Of a stretch of 64,000 bases of DNA, positions 1 through 7,479 are shown piece after piece. Numbering within the stretch: position 1 is the first letter of the stretch; each line of letters begins with the position of its first letter. Source of the DNA: Deinococcus radiophilus (GTDB lineage Bacteria > Deinococcota > Deinococci > Deinococcales > Deinococcaceae); NCBI RefSeq assembly GCF_020889625.1, contig NZ_CP086381.1:229587-293586 (forward strand), given 5' to 3'. The position numbers and the translations under genes are program-made. The notes below the pieces were generated by a model. That model was not told the origin of the DNA and searched no databases. It saw nothing but the letters and a program-made list of their open reading frames with translations.

Positions 1-347
1 CCTACCAGGCTCATATCCCCCTTGAGAACATTCAACAGGCTCGGTAGCTCATCCAGGCTGGTGGCCCGCAGCAGCCGGCCAAAGGTAGGGAGACGCTCCG
101 CATCACTCAGCAGCTGGCCATCTGGTCCTCTGGCGTCGGTCATGGTGCGAAATTTGTACAGATAAAATGGCCGCCCACGCAGACCAGGTCGTTGTTGCCG
201 GAAAAGCACAGGACTTCCCAGTTGCTTACGGACCAGTGCGGCCACCACGGTCAGCAGCGGTGCGAAGATCACCAGTCCCACCGCTGAAACCACCACATCT
301 ATCACTCGTTTGAGTGTCCGTTGTACAACCCTTTGAGCCCATGACAT
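1..347 (-). CDS. Bacterial sugar transferase (undecaprenyl-phosphate sugar phosphotransferase), partial
   Basis: Only the N-terminal 115 or so residues are in the window; the gene runs off the left edge. The protein begins MSWAQRVVQRTLKRVIDVVV, followed by a hydrophobic helix and then GSPVLFRQQRPG, FYLYKFRTM and TSLDELPSLLNVLKGDMSLV. These blocks are diagnostic of the PglC/WcaJ bacterial sugar transferase family, which moves a sugar-1-phosphate from a nucleotide sugar onto undecaprenyl phosphate at the inner membrane face. It diverges from an aminotransferase and a PglF-type dehydratase, so together they may make and load an aminated deoxysugar for a glycan. The start ATG at 345-347 has no good Shine-Dalgarno sequence. 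Family call is firm; the sugar is inferred. Confidence 0.85.
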   Translation of the reverse strand, partial: MSWAQRVVQRTLKRVIDVVVSAVGLVIFAPLLTVVAALVRKQLGSPVLFRQQRPGLRGRPFYLYKFRTMTDARGPDGQLLSDAERLPTFGRLLRATSLDELPSLLNVLKGDMSLV

Positions 348-641
348 CGTTATTCATCATACCAAGTCTGTTTGTGGGGCTTGGGAGTCGAGCGCAAAGT
401 GGTTCTCAGCGGTCATCCGGAAAATGGGTATGAGGACCAAGCCAGTCTATGGCTCTTCGCTCTCCTACGGAGCTGTGCCCGTCTGCTCGCCTAGAACCTG
501 CGCAGGTACGCTCGCCTCCGCGATTTTCCGAGGCCGCCTCTAAAGTAAGAGGAAGGAAAACCATAATCAATCCCAGAAGATGGGAATATGCGTAAAGGAC
601 CGCATAGACGTGTCCCAGAAAGAGAGTATGCTGACGATGTG
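348..641. other. Intergenic stretch with a repeat-like element
   Basis: This stretch separates the divergent sugar transferase and aminotransferase genes. It carries promoters for neither that I can define with confidence. About 140 bases of it (405-545) resemble a second intergenic stretch near 21.7 kb and are described as a separate repeat. A longer version of the aminotransferase frame could begin at 588, so part of this stretch may be translated. Confidence 0.4.
405..545. repeat. MITE-like intergenic repeat, copy 1
   Basis: The stretch shares the run TCCGGAAAA, then GGG, TGAGG, CC and TCTATG with the sequence at 21722-21836, and both end in GAGGC.GCCTCTA. The copy at 21.7 kb has imperfect inverted ends (CTTAGAGGTCGTCC against CTAGAGGCTGCCTC when read inward). 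No open reading frame is shared. The pattern fits a degenerate small mobile repeat (MITE or small noncoding repeat), which are known in Deinococcus. The alignment was done by eye, so the borders are approximate. Confidence 0.4.
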
Positions 642-1847
642 ATGAGCAAGGCGAGTGTCAGCGCACCCCCACAAGTGGCTAAACCGGCCTGGCCCTCCTG
701 GCCTGTTTTTCCGGAGGATGAACGTCAGGCCGTAATGGATGTGCTGGTGTCGGGCCGCGTGAACTACTGGACTGGCAACGAAGCCCGTGAATTTGAGCGT
801 GAATACGCTGAATATCTGGGAGTGCCGCACGCCATTGCCCTGCACAACGGTACGTTGGCGCTGGAGCTGGCGCTGCAAGCTTTTGGTATCGATTCTGGAG
901 AAGTGATCACCACTTCGCGGACCTTTATCGCGTCCGCAAGTGCAGCTGTGATGCGCGGGTGTGTCCCAGTGATTGCGGACGTAGACCGGGACAGCCAGAA
1001 CGTTACCGCCGAAACCATCCGCCCGCTGATTAATGAGCGGACCCGTGCCATCATCCCGGTGCATCTGGCGGGCTGGCCCTGCGACATGGACTCGATCATG
1101 GCGCTGGCCGAAGAACATGGTCTGATCGTGATTGAGGACTGTGCCCAGGCGCACGGTGCCTTTTACAAGGGCCGCCCGGTAGGCAGCATTGGGCACGCGG
1201 GGGCCTTTTCCTTTTGTCAGGACAAGATCATGACCACTGGTGGTGAGGGTGGTTTGCTGGCCCTCAAGGATGAAGAGGTCTGGAAGCGGGCCTGGGCTTT
1301 TAAGGACCACGGCAAAAGCTACGACGCCGTGTACAACCGCGAACACCCTCCTGGCTTTCGCTGGTTGCACGAATCGTTTGGAACCAACTGGCGGATGTTG
1401 GAAGTCCAGGCGGCCATTGGACGTCTCCAACTCCGTAAGCTGCCGGAGTGGATTCGGCAGCGCCAAGCCCACGCAGCAGTGCTGAACCGCCGCCTGGCCG
1501 AGTTTCCCAGTATCCGTCTGACCTTGCCCCCACAGGACGTGCAGCACGCCTACTACAAGTACTACGTTTTTGTCGAGCAACCGGCACTGAAAGGCGGCTG
1601 GGACCGCGACCGGATCATGACGGAAATCGCAGCGCAGGGCGTGCCGGCCTTCAGCGGGTCGTGCTCCGAGATTTATCTTGAAAAGGCTTTTACCGACGCA
1701 GGGTATGGCCCCCAAGAGCGGCTACCAGTGGCTCAGGAACTGGGTGAAACCTCACTGATGTTCCTGGTGCACCCCACACTCAGCGAAGCGGATATGGAAG
1801 CAATGGCTGACGTGATTTGCAGTGTGGTGAAGGAAGCGACTCGCTAA
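642..1847 (+). CDS. DegT/DnrJ/EryC1/StrS-family sugar aminotransferase
   Basis: A PLP-dependent enzyme of fold type I that places an amino group on a keto-sugar nucleotide. The frame shows the family landmarks: YWTGNEAREFE near the N-terminus, HNGTLALELAL, VIEDCAQAHGA (the aspartate that contacts the PLP ring nitrogen) and FCQDKIMTTGGEGG, whose lysine should form the Schiff base. I chose ATG 642 (MSKASVSAPPQ, 401 residues) because homologous sequence begins soon after it; an in-frame ATG at 588 would add 18 residues, and neither has a strong Shine-Dalgarno. Eleven bases separate it from the PglF-type dehydratase downstream, so they are probably co-transcribed. A PglE/PseC-like role in making a diamino or 4-amino sugar is the natural inference from that pairing. 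Confidence 0.88.
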   Translation: MSKASVSAPPQVAKPAWPSWPVFPEDERQAVMDVLVSGRVNYWTGNEAREFEREYAEYLGVPHAIALHNGTLALELALQAFGIDSGEVITTSRTFIASASAAVMRGCVPVIADVDRDSQNVTAETIRPLINERTRAIIPVHLAGWPCDMDSIMALAEEHGLIVIEDCAQAHGAFYKGRPVGSIGHAGAFSFCQDKIMTTGGEGGLLALKDEEVWKRAWAFKDHGKSYDAVYNREHPPGFRWLHESFGTNWRMLEVQAAIGRLQLRKLPEWIRQRQAHAAVLNRRLAEFPSIRLTLPPQDVQHAYYKYYVFVEQPALKGGWDRDRIMTEIAAQGVPAFSGSCSEIYLEKAFTDAGYGPQERLPVAQELGETSLMFLVHPTLSEADMEAMADVICSVVKEATR

Positions 1848-1857
1848 CCCAGGATTC

Positions 1858-3741
1858 ATGACTCAGCCCTCCATCCCACCGACCAGTAACTCGCCTGCCT
1901 CCCATCCGGTCTACCGCGCCCATCAGTTTCAGAAGTTCGCCATCGACTTGGCGCTCTGGACCCTGGCAGCTGTCCTGGCTTACGTCTTTCGCAAGCCCAG
2001 TGCGCTGACCGAATCCAGTTTCGGGCTGAACGTTCTGGTCTATTTCCTGATCAGCGGCGTCATCATGGCGGTCCTCAGTTCATACTACGGGCTTTACCGT
2101 CAGACCTGGCGGCGGATCGGCGTTCCGGATCTACTGGTCCTGCTGCGGGCCGTATTGCTGGCGACCCTGGGTGGGCTGGCAATGGCCTTTTTGCTGTATG
2201 GCTACCTGGATCTGCCGCGCAGTGTCCCCCTGATGACCGGCGTGCTGGGTTTGCTCCTGATGGGCGGCGTGCGGCTGCTGTCACGCGTGTTGCACGAGCG
2301 GGTGCCCAAGGGTCAGGCATCAGGTCAACGCCGGGTGCTGATTGTAGGAGCAGGCGACGCAGGAACCTTGATTGCCCGCGAAATGCTGCGCCATCCCGAA
2401 AGCAAGATGCGTCCAGTCGGCTTCGTGGACGATGCCCCCGACAAACACGGTACGTCTGTGATGGGGCTACCGATCTTCGGCAGTGTGGACACCCTGCCTG
2501 AGGTGGTGCGCCGCGAAGACGTGCAGCAAGTGCTGATCGCCGTGCCTTCGGCAGACGGTACGTTCGTACGCCGGGTGGTCGATCTGGCCAAAGACACTGG
2601 GGTCAGCTACCGGATTATTCCGGGTGTCTTTGAGATTCTGTCGGGCCATGTGACCCTGGGACAGATCCGGGACGTGAATCTAGAAGATTTGCTGCGCCGG
2701 CCCCCCGTAGAGCTGAACACAGCTGAAATCGCCGACTACTTGCGGGGCCGGACCGTGATGGTCACGGGTGCAGGGGGGAGCATCGGCTCCGAGATCGTGC
2801 GTCAGATCGTGCCCTTTGGCCCGGCGCGTGTGGTTCTGGTCGGGCGCGGTGAGGGGAGCTTGTTCGCCATTCAGCAAGAGTTGCGTCGCCTGGCTCCAGC
2901 ACTCCCCCAGACGGCGCTGATTGGAGATGTGCGCGATCAAGACCGAATGCGCCAGATTTTTGCTGAGCAGCGGCCGCAGGTGGTTTTTCATGCCGCCGCA
3001 CATAAGCATGTGCCGCTGATGGAGGCGGCCCCCTCCGAGGCCATCCTGAACAACGTGATCGGCACCCGCAACGTGGTGCAGATGTGCCTGGAGTATGGTG
3101 TGGAGCGCCTGGTCAACATATCCACTGACAAGGCGGTGAATCCCACCAGTGTGATGGGAGCCAGCAAACGCATGGCCGAAAAGACCGTTTCTGCGGGGGC
3201 TGCGCGGGCACAGCCAGGGCAGGCGCTGGTGTCGGTGCGCTTTGGAAACGTGCTGGGGAGCCGGGGCAGTGTAGTACCGACCTTCATGGCGCAGATTCGT
3301 CAGGGCGGTCCTGTCACCGTGACCCACCCGGAAATGACCCGCTACTTCATGACCATCCCTGAAGCGGCCCGGCTGGTGCTGCAAGCGGGCGGCCTGGCCG
3401 AAAATGGCCGAGTCTATGTCCTGAATATGGGACAACCCGTCAAGATTGCCGATCTGGCCGAAGACGTGATTCGCCTCAGCGGTGCACGGGACATTGAAGT
3501 GGTCTACAGCGGGGTGCGCCCCGGTGAGAAGCTGTACGAGGAACTGCTGACTTCCTCAGAGGGAACGGACGCCACCACCCACTCGGAGATTTTCAGTGCC
3601 CGATTGGAGCAGGTGGATCCGCAGGGACTGGACCGTGACATTGCCGTGCTGGAACAGGCGGCCCATGCCGGGGACTTTGGGGTTATCCGCCGTGAACTGG
3701 ACCGAATCATTCCCGAAAACAAGTTCGGGTCACTGGGCTAA
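1858..3741 (+). CDS. PglF/CapD/WbpM-type nucleotide-sugar 4,6-dehydratase, membrane-anchored
   Basis: A 627-residue protein with about four membrane helices in residues 20-130, a first Rossmann domain near 160-260 (VLIVGAGDAGTLIARE) and a second SDR domain from about 295 (VTGAGGSIGSEIVRQI). The catalytic region reads NISTDKAVNPTSVMGASK: methionine stands where most SDRs have the YxxxK tyrosine, which is normal for the PglF/FlaA1/WbpM subfamily. These enzymes turn UDP-GlcNAc into its 4-keto-6-deoxy form at the membrane. The aminotransferase just upstream could accept that product. Its tail overlaps no other gene; a promoter for the photolyase follows at once. Confidence 0.92.
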   Translation: MTQPSIPPTSNSPASHPVYRAHQFQKFAIDLALWTLAAVLAYVFRKPSALTESSFGLNVLVYFLISGVIMAVLSSYYGLYRQTWRRIGVPDLLVLLRAVLLATLGGLAMAFLLYGYLDLPRSVPLMTGVLGLLLMGGVRLLSRVLHERVPKGQASGQRRVLIVGAGDAGTLIAREMLRHPESKMRPVGFVDDAPDKHGTSVMGLPIFGSVDTLPEVVRREDVQQVLIAVPSADGTFVRRVVDLAKDTGVSYRIIPGVFEILSGHVTLGQIRDVNLEDLLRRPPVELNTAEIADYLRGRTVMVTGAGGSIGSEIVRQIVPFGPARVVLVGRGEGSLFAIQQELRRLAPALPQTALIGDVRDQDRMRQIFAEQRPQVVFHAAAHKHVPLMEAAPSEAILNNVIGTRNVVQMCLEYGVERLVNISTDKAVNPTSVMGASKRMAEKTVSAGAARAQPGQALVSVRFGNVLGSRGSVVPTFMAQIRQGGPVTVTHPEMTRYFMTIPEAARLVLQAGGLAENGRVYVLNMGQPVKIADLAEDVIRLSGARDIEVVYSGVRPGEKLYEELLTSSEGTDATTHSEIFSARLEQVDPQGLDRDIAVLEQAAHAGDFGVIRRELDRIIPENKFGSLG

Positions 3742-3752
3742 ACAGCCCTGGG

Positions 3753-3780
3753 TTGACCCAAGAGAAGCACAATTTACCTT
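3753..3780 (+). promoter_or_regulatory. Predicted sigma-70-type promoter of the photolyase gene
   Basis: TTGACC at 3753-3758 and TACCTT at 3775-3780 are separated by 16 bases, and the ATG of the photolyase lies 37 bases downstream of the -10 box. Predicted by eye. Confidence 0.45.
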
Positions 3781-3817
3781 TCACCCACGCGGCATTGCGG
3801 CCCTTCACAGTGGAGTC

Positions 3818-6100
3818 ATGCAGCCAGTGTCCGCCGTCTGGTTCAAGAAAGACTTGCGCGTCACGGACCATGCGGCCCTGGTGGGCGCTGCCGAGAGCGG
3901 TGGGCCAGTGTTGCCGCTCTACATCTACGAACCAGAGCAGTTACATCACGAGGAATTCGGTGGGCATCATCTGGATTACCTGAACGAATGCCTGCGCGAC
4001 CTGGCTCAGCGGCTCGCGCAGCTTGGCTCACCGTTGGTGATTCGGCGCGGTGAAGCGGTCGCCGTCCTTGAAGCCCTGAGCCGCGAGATCTCTATCGGTT
4101 CGCTGTGGGCACATCAGGAGACGGGCAACGGGGTCAGCTTTGCGCGGGATCTGCGGGTTCATGCCTGGGCGCGGGCGCGGGGCATTCCCTTCTACGAGCC
4201 GCCGCAGCAGGGTGTATTTCGCCGCATGGTGGACCGTGACCGCTGGGCCGATGCCTGGGAAGCGCGGATGTCCCAGTCGCCTGTGCCGCCGCCTGTGCTC
4301 CGCCCGCCTGCCAAGGCGCTGCGCAGCGAAGGCTGTCTGGATCACCGTGCGCTAAAAGTTGAGCGCAACCTCAAGGTGATTCCCCAGGGCGGCGAAACGG
4401 CAGCGCGGAGTGTGCTGGATTCGTTTTTGGCCCAGCGGGGGCGCGACTACATGTGGGCCATGAGTAGCCCACTGACCGCCGAAGACGCCTGTTCGCGGCT
4501 CAGCGCACCGCTGGCGTTCGGGACGGTATCTCTGCGGACAGTACTGTTAGAAACCCGCCAGGCGCTGGCCCGCTCACTGGGGGACCAAGGCGCTGATCCC
4601 CGCTGGGTGCGCTCCCTGCGCTCGTTCGAGAGTCGGCTGCACTGGCACGATCACTTTATTCAGCGGCTGGAATCCGAGCCACGCCTGGAATTCGAGAATC
4701 TGAACCGGGCCTACGATGGCCTGCGTGAACCCCACTGGAATGAGGAGTATTTTGACCGCTGGTGTCAGGGACAGACCGGCTATCCGCTGATTGACGCCTG
4801 TATGCGGATGCTGCAGGCCACCGGCTGGCTTAATTTCCGGATGCGGGCTATGTTGGTCAGCTTCGCGTCACATCACCTGTGGCTGCACTGGCGGCGGCCA
4901 GGACTGTTCTTGGCGCGGCAGTGGCTGGACAACGAGCCAGGCATTCACTGGTCGCAAATGCAGATGCAGTCTGGGACGGTGGGCATCAACCGCAGCCGGG
5001 TCTATTCTCCGACGCGCCAGGCCCGTGAGCAGGACCCGCAGGGTGACTTTATTCGCCGCTGGGTGCCGGAACTGAGTGCGGTCCCGGCACCGCACATCTG
5101 GCGGCCCTGGGAGCTGCCGCCGCTGACGGCCCAGAGCCTGGGGGTGCGGCTAGGCCGCGATTATCCTTATCCGGTGGTCGCTGAACATGGGCCGGCCCGC
5201 GCTGCCCACGACAGGCTGCAGGCGGTGCGGCAGTCCCTTCAGTTCCGCGCCGAAGCTCAGCGCATCTACACCCTACATGGTAGCCGCAAAAAAGCTGTGA
5301 TCCGCGCTGAACGTGAGCGGCGCGGCCTGCCGCCCAAGTCGGAGCGTTCAGCGCGCGCCCCCATCCAACCGAGGAGACACCCTATGGCTGACCAACCCAA
5401 CCTGTTTGATACTCAAGACTCCAGTCCCCCAGCTCTGACCTTGCCGGGGGACTGGAACAACGTCCTGGCCGACACCCTCCGCCGTCCCGCGCTGCACCGC
5501 CTCGCCGAATTCGTGGAGGAGGAGCGCCGTCAGCACACCGTCTATCCACCGCCCGAGGACGTCTTTACGGCACTGCGGCTCACGTCTTACCGCGATACCA
5601 AAGTGCTGATTCTAGGTCAGGACCCTTACCACGGCCCAGGTCAGGCACACGGACTGGCCTTCAGTGTGCAGCGCGGTGTCCGGATTCCGCCCAGCCTGCG
5701 GAATATTTACCGCGAACTGCAGGAGGATCAGGGGATCAAGCCGCCCCCGCACGGCAACCTGGAAGCCTGGGCCGAGCGCGGTGTGCTGCTCCTGAATGCG
5801 GTCCTGACGGTCCGTGCCGGTGAGGCCAACAGCCACGCAGGACAGGGCTGGGAAGACCTTACGGACGCAGTGATCTCCGCGTTGAATACCAAAGGGGAGG
5901 GGGTGGTCTTTGTCCTCTGGGGAGCCTATGCTCGCAAGAAGAAACGCCTGATCACCGCGCCGCAGCACGTTGTTATAGAAAGTGGACACCCCAGTCCCCT
6001 CAGCGTGCGGCATTTTGCTGGAACGCGGCCTTTTAGCGCGGTGAACCGGGCATTGGCCGAAATGGGAATGGCCGAGATCAATTGGAGGCTGCCAGAGTGA
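3818..6100 (+). CDS. phr: Cryptochrome/photolyase family protein fused in frame to uracil-DNA glycosylase
   Basis: ATG 3818 (MQPVSAVWFKKDLRV) has a GTGGAG ribosome site 3 to 4 bases upstream. Residues 1 to about 130 form the antenna-binding photolyase domain. Residues 270 to 470 form the FAD-binding domain, with GYPLIDACMRML, TGWLNFRMR, HWSQMQMQSGTVGINR and YSPTRQA. Photolyases use light to split UV-induced pyrimidine dimers. The frame does not stop at the usual photolyase end (about residue 520). It runs through a basic linker (RRGLPPKSERSARAPIQPRR) straight into the first residue of uracil-DNA glycosylase and ends with that gene, giving a 760-residue open frame. Ung also has its own strong ribosome site, so the cell may make a fusion, a separate Ung, or both. 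Whether this enzyme is a CPD photolyase or another subclass is not settled by eye. Confidence 0.85.
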   Translation: MQPVSAVWFKKDLRVTDHAALVGAAESGGPVLPLYIYEPEQLHHEEFGGHHLDYLNECLRDLAQRLAQLGSPLVIRRGEAVAVLEALSREISIGSLWAHQETGNGVSFARDLRVHAWARARGIPFYEPPQQGVFRRMVDRDRWADAWEARMSQSPVPPPVLRPPAKALRSEGCLDHRALKVERNLKVIPQGGETAARSVLDSFLAQRGRDYMWAMSSPLTAEDACSRLSAPLAFGTVSLRTVLLETRQALARSLGDQGADPRWVRSLRSFESRLHWHDHFIQRLESEPRLEFENLNRAYDGLREPHWNEEYFDRWCQGQTGYPLIDACMRMLQATGWLNFRMRAMLVSFASHHLWLHWRRPGLFLARQWLDNEPGIHWSQMQMQSGTVGINRSRVYSPTRQAREQDPQGDFIRRWVPELSAVPAPHIWRPWELPPLTAQSLGVRLGRDYPYPVVAEHGPARAAHDRLQAVRQSLQFRAEAQRIYTLHGSRKKAVIRAERERRGLPPKSERSARAPIQPRRHPMADQPNLFDTQDSSPPALTLPGDWNNVLADTLRRPALHRLAEFVEEERRQHTVYPPPEDVFTALRLTSYRDTKVLILGQDPYHGPGQAHGLAFSVQRGVRIPPSLRNIYRELQEDQGIKPPPHGNLEAWAERGVLLLNAVLTVRAGEANSHAGQGWEDLTDAVISALNTKGEGVVFVLWGAYARKKKRLITAPQHVVIESGHPSPLSVRHFAGTRPFSAVNRALAEMGMAEINWRLPE
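5384..6100 (+). CDS. ung: Uracil-DNA glycosylase, family 1 (internal start within the photolyase frame)
   Basis: Ung removes uracil from DNA, starting base-excision repair. The 238-residue protein starting MADQPNLFDTQD has the family-1 water-activating motif GQDPYHGPGQAHGLAF and the DNA-intercalation loop HPSPLSV, plus the LLLNAVLTV core strand. Its length is normal for the family. ATG 5384 is preceded by GAGGAGA with a spacing of 7 bases, which argues for independent initiation. It lies in the same frame as the upstream photolyase with no stop between them, so it can also be the C-terminal domain of a fusion. The downstream MarR-family gene follows closely. Confidence 0.93.
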   Translation: MADQPNLFDTQDSSPPALTLPGDWNNVLADTLRRPALHRLAEFVEEERRQHTVYPPPEDVFTALRLTSYRDTKVLILGQDPYHGPGQAHGLAFSVQRGVRIPPSLRNIYRELQEDQGIKPPPHGNLEAWAERGVLLLNAVLTVRAGEANSHAGQGWEDLTDAVISALNTKGEGVVFVLWGAYARKKKRLITAPQHVVIESGHPSPLSVRHFAGTRPFSAVNRALAEMGMAEINWRLPE

Positions 6101-6138
6101 TTGATCCCGCTCCAGCCGTTAAACTGCAAAGTGACCAT

Positions 6139-6726
6139 ATGACGATTTATGAAGAGTTGTTGCAGACCATCAAGTATTCCTCCGCTTCCGAAGAGGCGGT
6201 GGTCAGCCTGATGCATACCAACTCCATGGTGATGTCGGATTTCGATCAGTTTATCCGTCAGTTTGGCATTACGTCGGCGCAGTACAACATCCTACGGATC
6301 TTGCGTGGTGCCCACCATAAGGGTGAAGAACTGGGACGCAACGATATCCGCCGCCGTCTGATTGACCGGGTCTCGCCGGACCTGACCCGGATGCTGGTCC
6401 GCCTGGAAAAAGCAGGGCTGATCAGCCGTGACCGTCAGCGCCGCCAAGGGGAGGATCAGCGAGTGGTACCGACCCGGATCACCCAGCGGGGGCTGGATCT
6501 GCTGGACGCGTTGGATGGGCCCCTCGTTGAACGCAACAGCCGCAGTATGAGTGGCTTGGACCAGGAAGAGCAGCTTGAGCTGATCCGGCTGCTGGAGAAG
6601 GTCAGGCTCGGTGTGCGTAACCTGCCGCCCCATGCAGCGAACCAGTCCTTTCAGGAGCCCGAATCCCCCGCAGCTGGCCAGGTGGCCGAAGATGCTGGAG
6701 AACCCTCCCTTGGCCCGCAGGACTGA
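6139..6726 (+). CDS. MarR-family winged-helix transcriptional regulator
   Basis: From ATG 6139 the protein is 195 residues. The central part ([30 protein letters not shown], then [34 protein letters not shown] and [11 protein letters not shown]) is a standard MarR winged helix with recognition helix and wing. Such proteins are dimeric repressors that often respond to phenolic or oxidative ligands. About 35 C-terminal residues rich in proline, glutamate and alanine follow the dimerisation helix. A TTG at 6082 would extend it so as to overlap ung; ATG 6139 fits the family better, though its ribosome site is weak. The target is not evident; the ung and HNH neighbours are candidates. Confidence 0.88.
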   Translation: MTIYEELLQTIKYSSASEEAVVSLMHTNSMVMSDFDQFIRQFGITSAQYNILRILRGAHHKGEELGRNDIRRRLIDRVSPDLTRMLVRLEKAGLISRDRQRRQGEDQRVVPTRITQRGLDLLDALDGPLVERNSRSMSGLDQEEQLELIRLLEKVRLGVRNLPPHAANQSFQEPESPAAGQVAEDAGEPSLGPQD

Positions 6727-7036
6727 GCCTGCCGCTTGGCCGCCGCCAGTTCGCCCAGCAGAGACCTGTGCCCTGTGTGAGCGCACGGTGCTGCGTCTGA
6801 CTGAGCATCACTTGATTCCCCGCTCGCAGGGGCGGCGGCGGGGCCATAAGGTGGCCGAATTGCCCACCGTCATGTTGTGCCCGGCCTGCCATAAATTTCT
6901 GCACCGGACCTTCAGCAATGCCGAACTCGAAAGTGAGTATTCCAGTCTGGAAGCCTTGCGGAGCCACCCAGATGTGCAGAAATTTGTGGCCTGGGTGCGG
7001 CGGCAGCCTGCCACCAAAGGGGTTCGAGTGCGCTGA
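6692..7036 (+). CDS. Small HNH-type zinc protein (putative endonuclease)
   Basis: The frame overlaps the end of the MarR gene and yields about 114 residues from ATG 6692. It contains [20 protein letters not shown] and [12 protein letters not shown]: two CxxC zinc knuckles flanking an HHLIPRS element, which is the betabeta-alpha-metal HNH layout. Proteins of this size with only an HNH domain are often annotated as HNH endonucleases, but the substrate is usually unknown. The N-terminal 25 residues are proline-rich and may not be translated if a later start is used. Its position after ung and marR suggests, without proving, a nucleic-acid role. Confidence 0.75.
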   Translation: MLENPPLARRTEPAAWPPPVRPAETCALCERTVLRLTEHHLIPRSQGRRRGHKVAELPTVMLCPACHKFLHRTFSNAELESEYSSLEALRSHPDVQKFVAWVRRQPATKGVRVR

Positions 7037-7479
7037 TGTGTCAACGGGCAACCAATGTTATGTAGATGACTAAATGTTTCCCAAATAAAGAATTAAGATG
7101 TTTATATCTTCAGTCAGATTGGTATCAGATTCAGCGGGGAGCAGGCAAATGTGGCAGACATTTAAACAGTGGTTTTCGTCTTTGGTGCCGTGTGGATGGG
7201 TTTCAAGTTGTTGGGCCAGACCCAATGCTGTTCTGCCTCTTTCCTCGGCTACAGCAGCCCCGCAAGATGCGGTCAGTGAACATGATCTGCTGCGTGCCTT
7301 CGGCTGTGATGTCTGAAAGTCTGGCCGTAGTATCTTCTGTCCGCTGACCCGCCACTCACCCCAGGGAAGGATCTCCATCCGGCCCCCAAGCCATCAGTCT
7401 GACTTCATGAGAGATCGGTAATCTGGGCCAAGTGATCTGCTGGGCCGAGCGCCTGGAGCAGGTCCGCCCAGGAGGCCTG
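7037..7479. other. Intergenic stretch, AT-richer left half, with one candidate small gene
   Basis: About 440 bases separate the HNH gene from the amidase. The first 100 bases are notably AT-rich for this genome and may hold a promoter. The only coding candidate with a good ribosome site is the 55-residue frame at 7149. The last 160 bases show nothing I can name. Confidence 0.4.
7149..7316 (+). CDS. Hypothetical small protein, 55 residues
   Basis: ATG 7149 is preceded by GGGGAGCAGGCAA, a good Shine-Dalgarno at a spacing of about 8 to 9 bases. The product begins MWQTFKQWFSSLVPCGWVSS, a short amphipathic or membrane-prone start with four tryptophans overall, and ends EHDLLRAFGCDV. It has three cysteines. 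I recognise no family. An in-frame start at 7098 would add 17 residues but lacks a ribosome site. The call rests only on the ribosome site and the AT-rich upstream stretch, so it may not be a gene. Confidence 0.3.
   Translation: MWQTFKQWFSSLVPCGWVSSCWARPNAVLPLSSATAAPQDAVSEHDLLRAFGCDV

Noticed and set aside
3596..3817. Extension of the photolyase frame upstream of 3818
   Set aside because: It overlaps the PglF-type gene in another frame and shows no family similarity; ATG 3818 has a ribosome site and a promoter.
7058..7074. Radiation/desiccation response motif-like site TTATGTAGATGACTAAA
   Set aside because: It matches the known 17-base palindrome at about 12 positions but its own right half is not the inverse of the left, and the gene downstream is doubtful.
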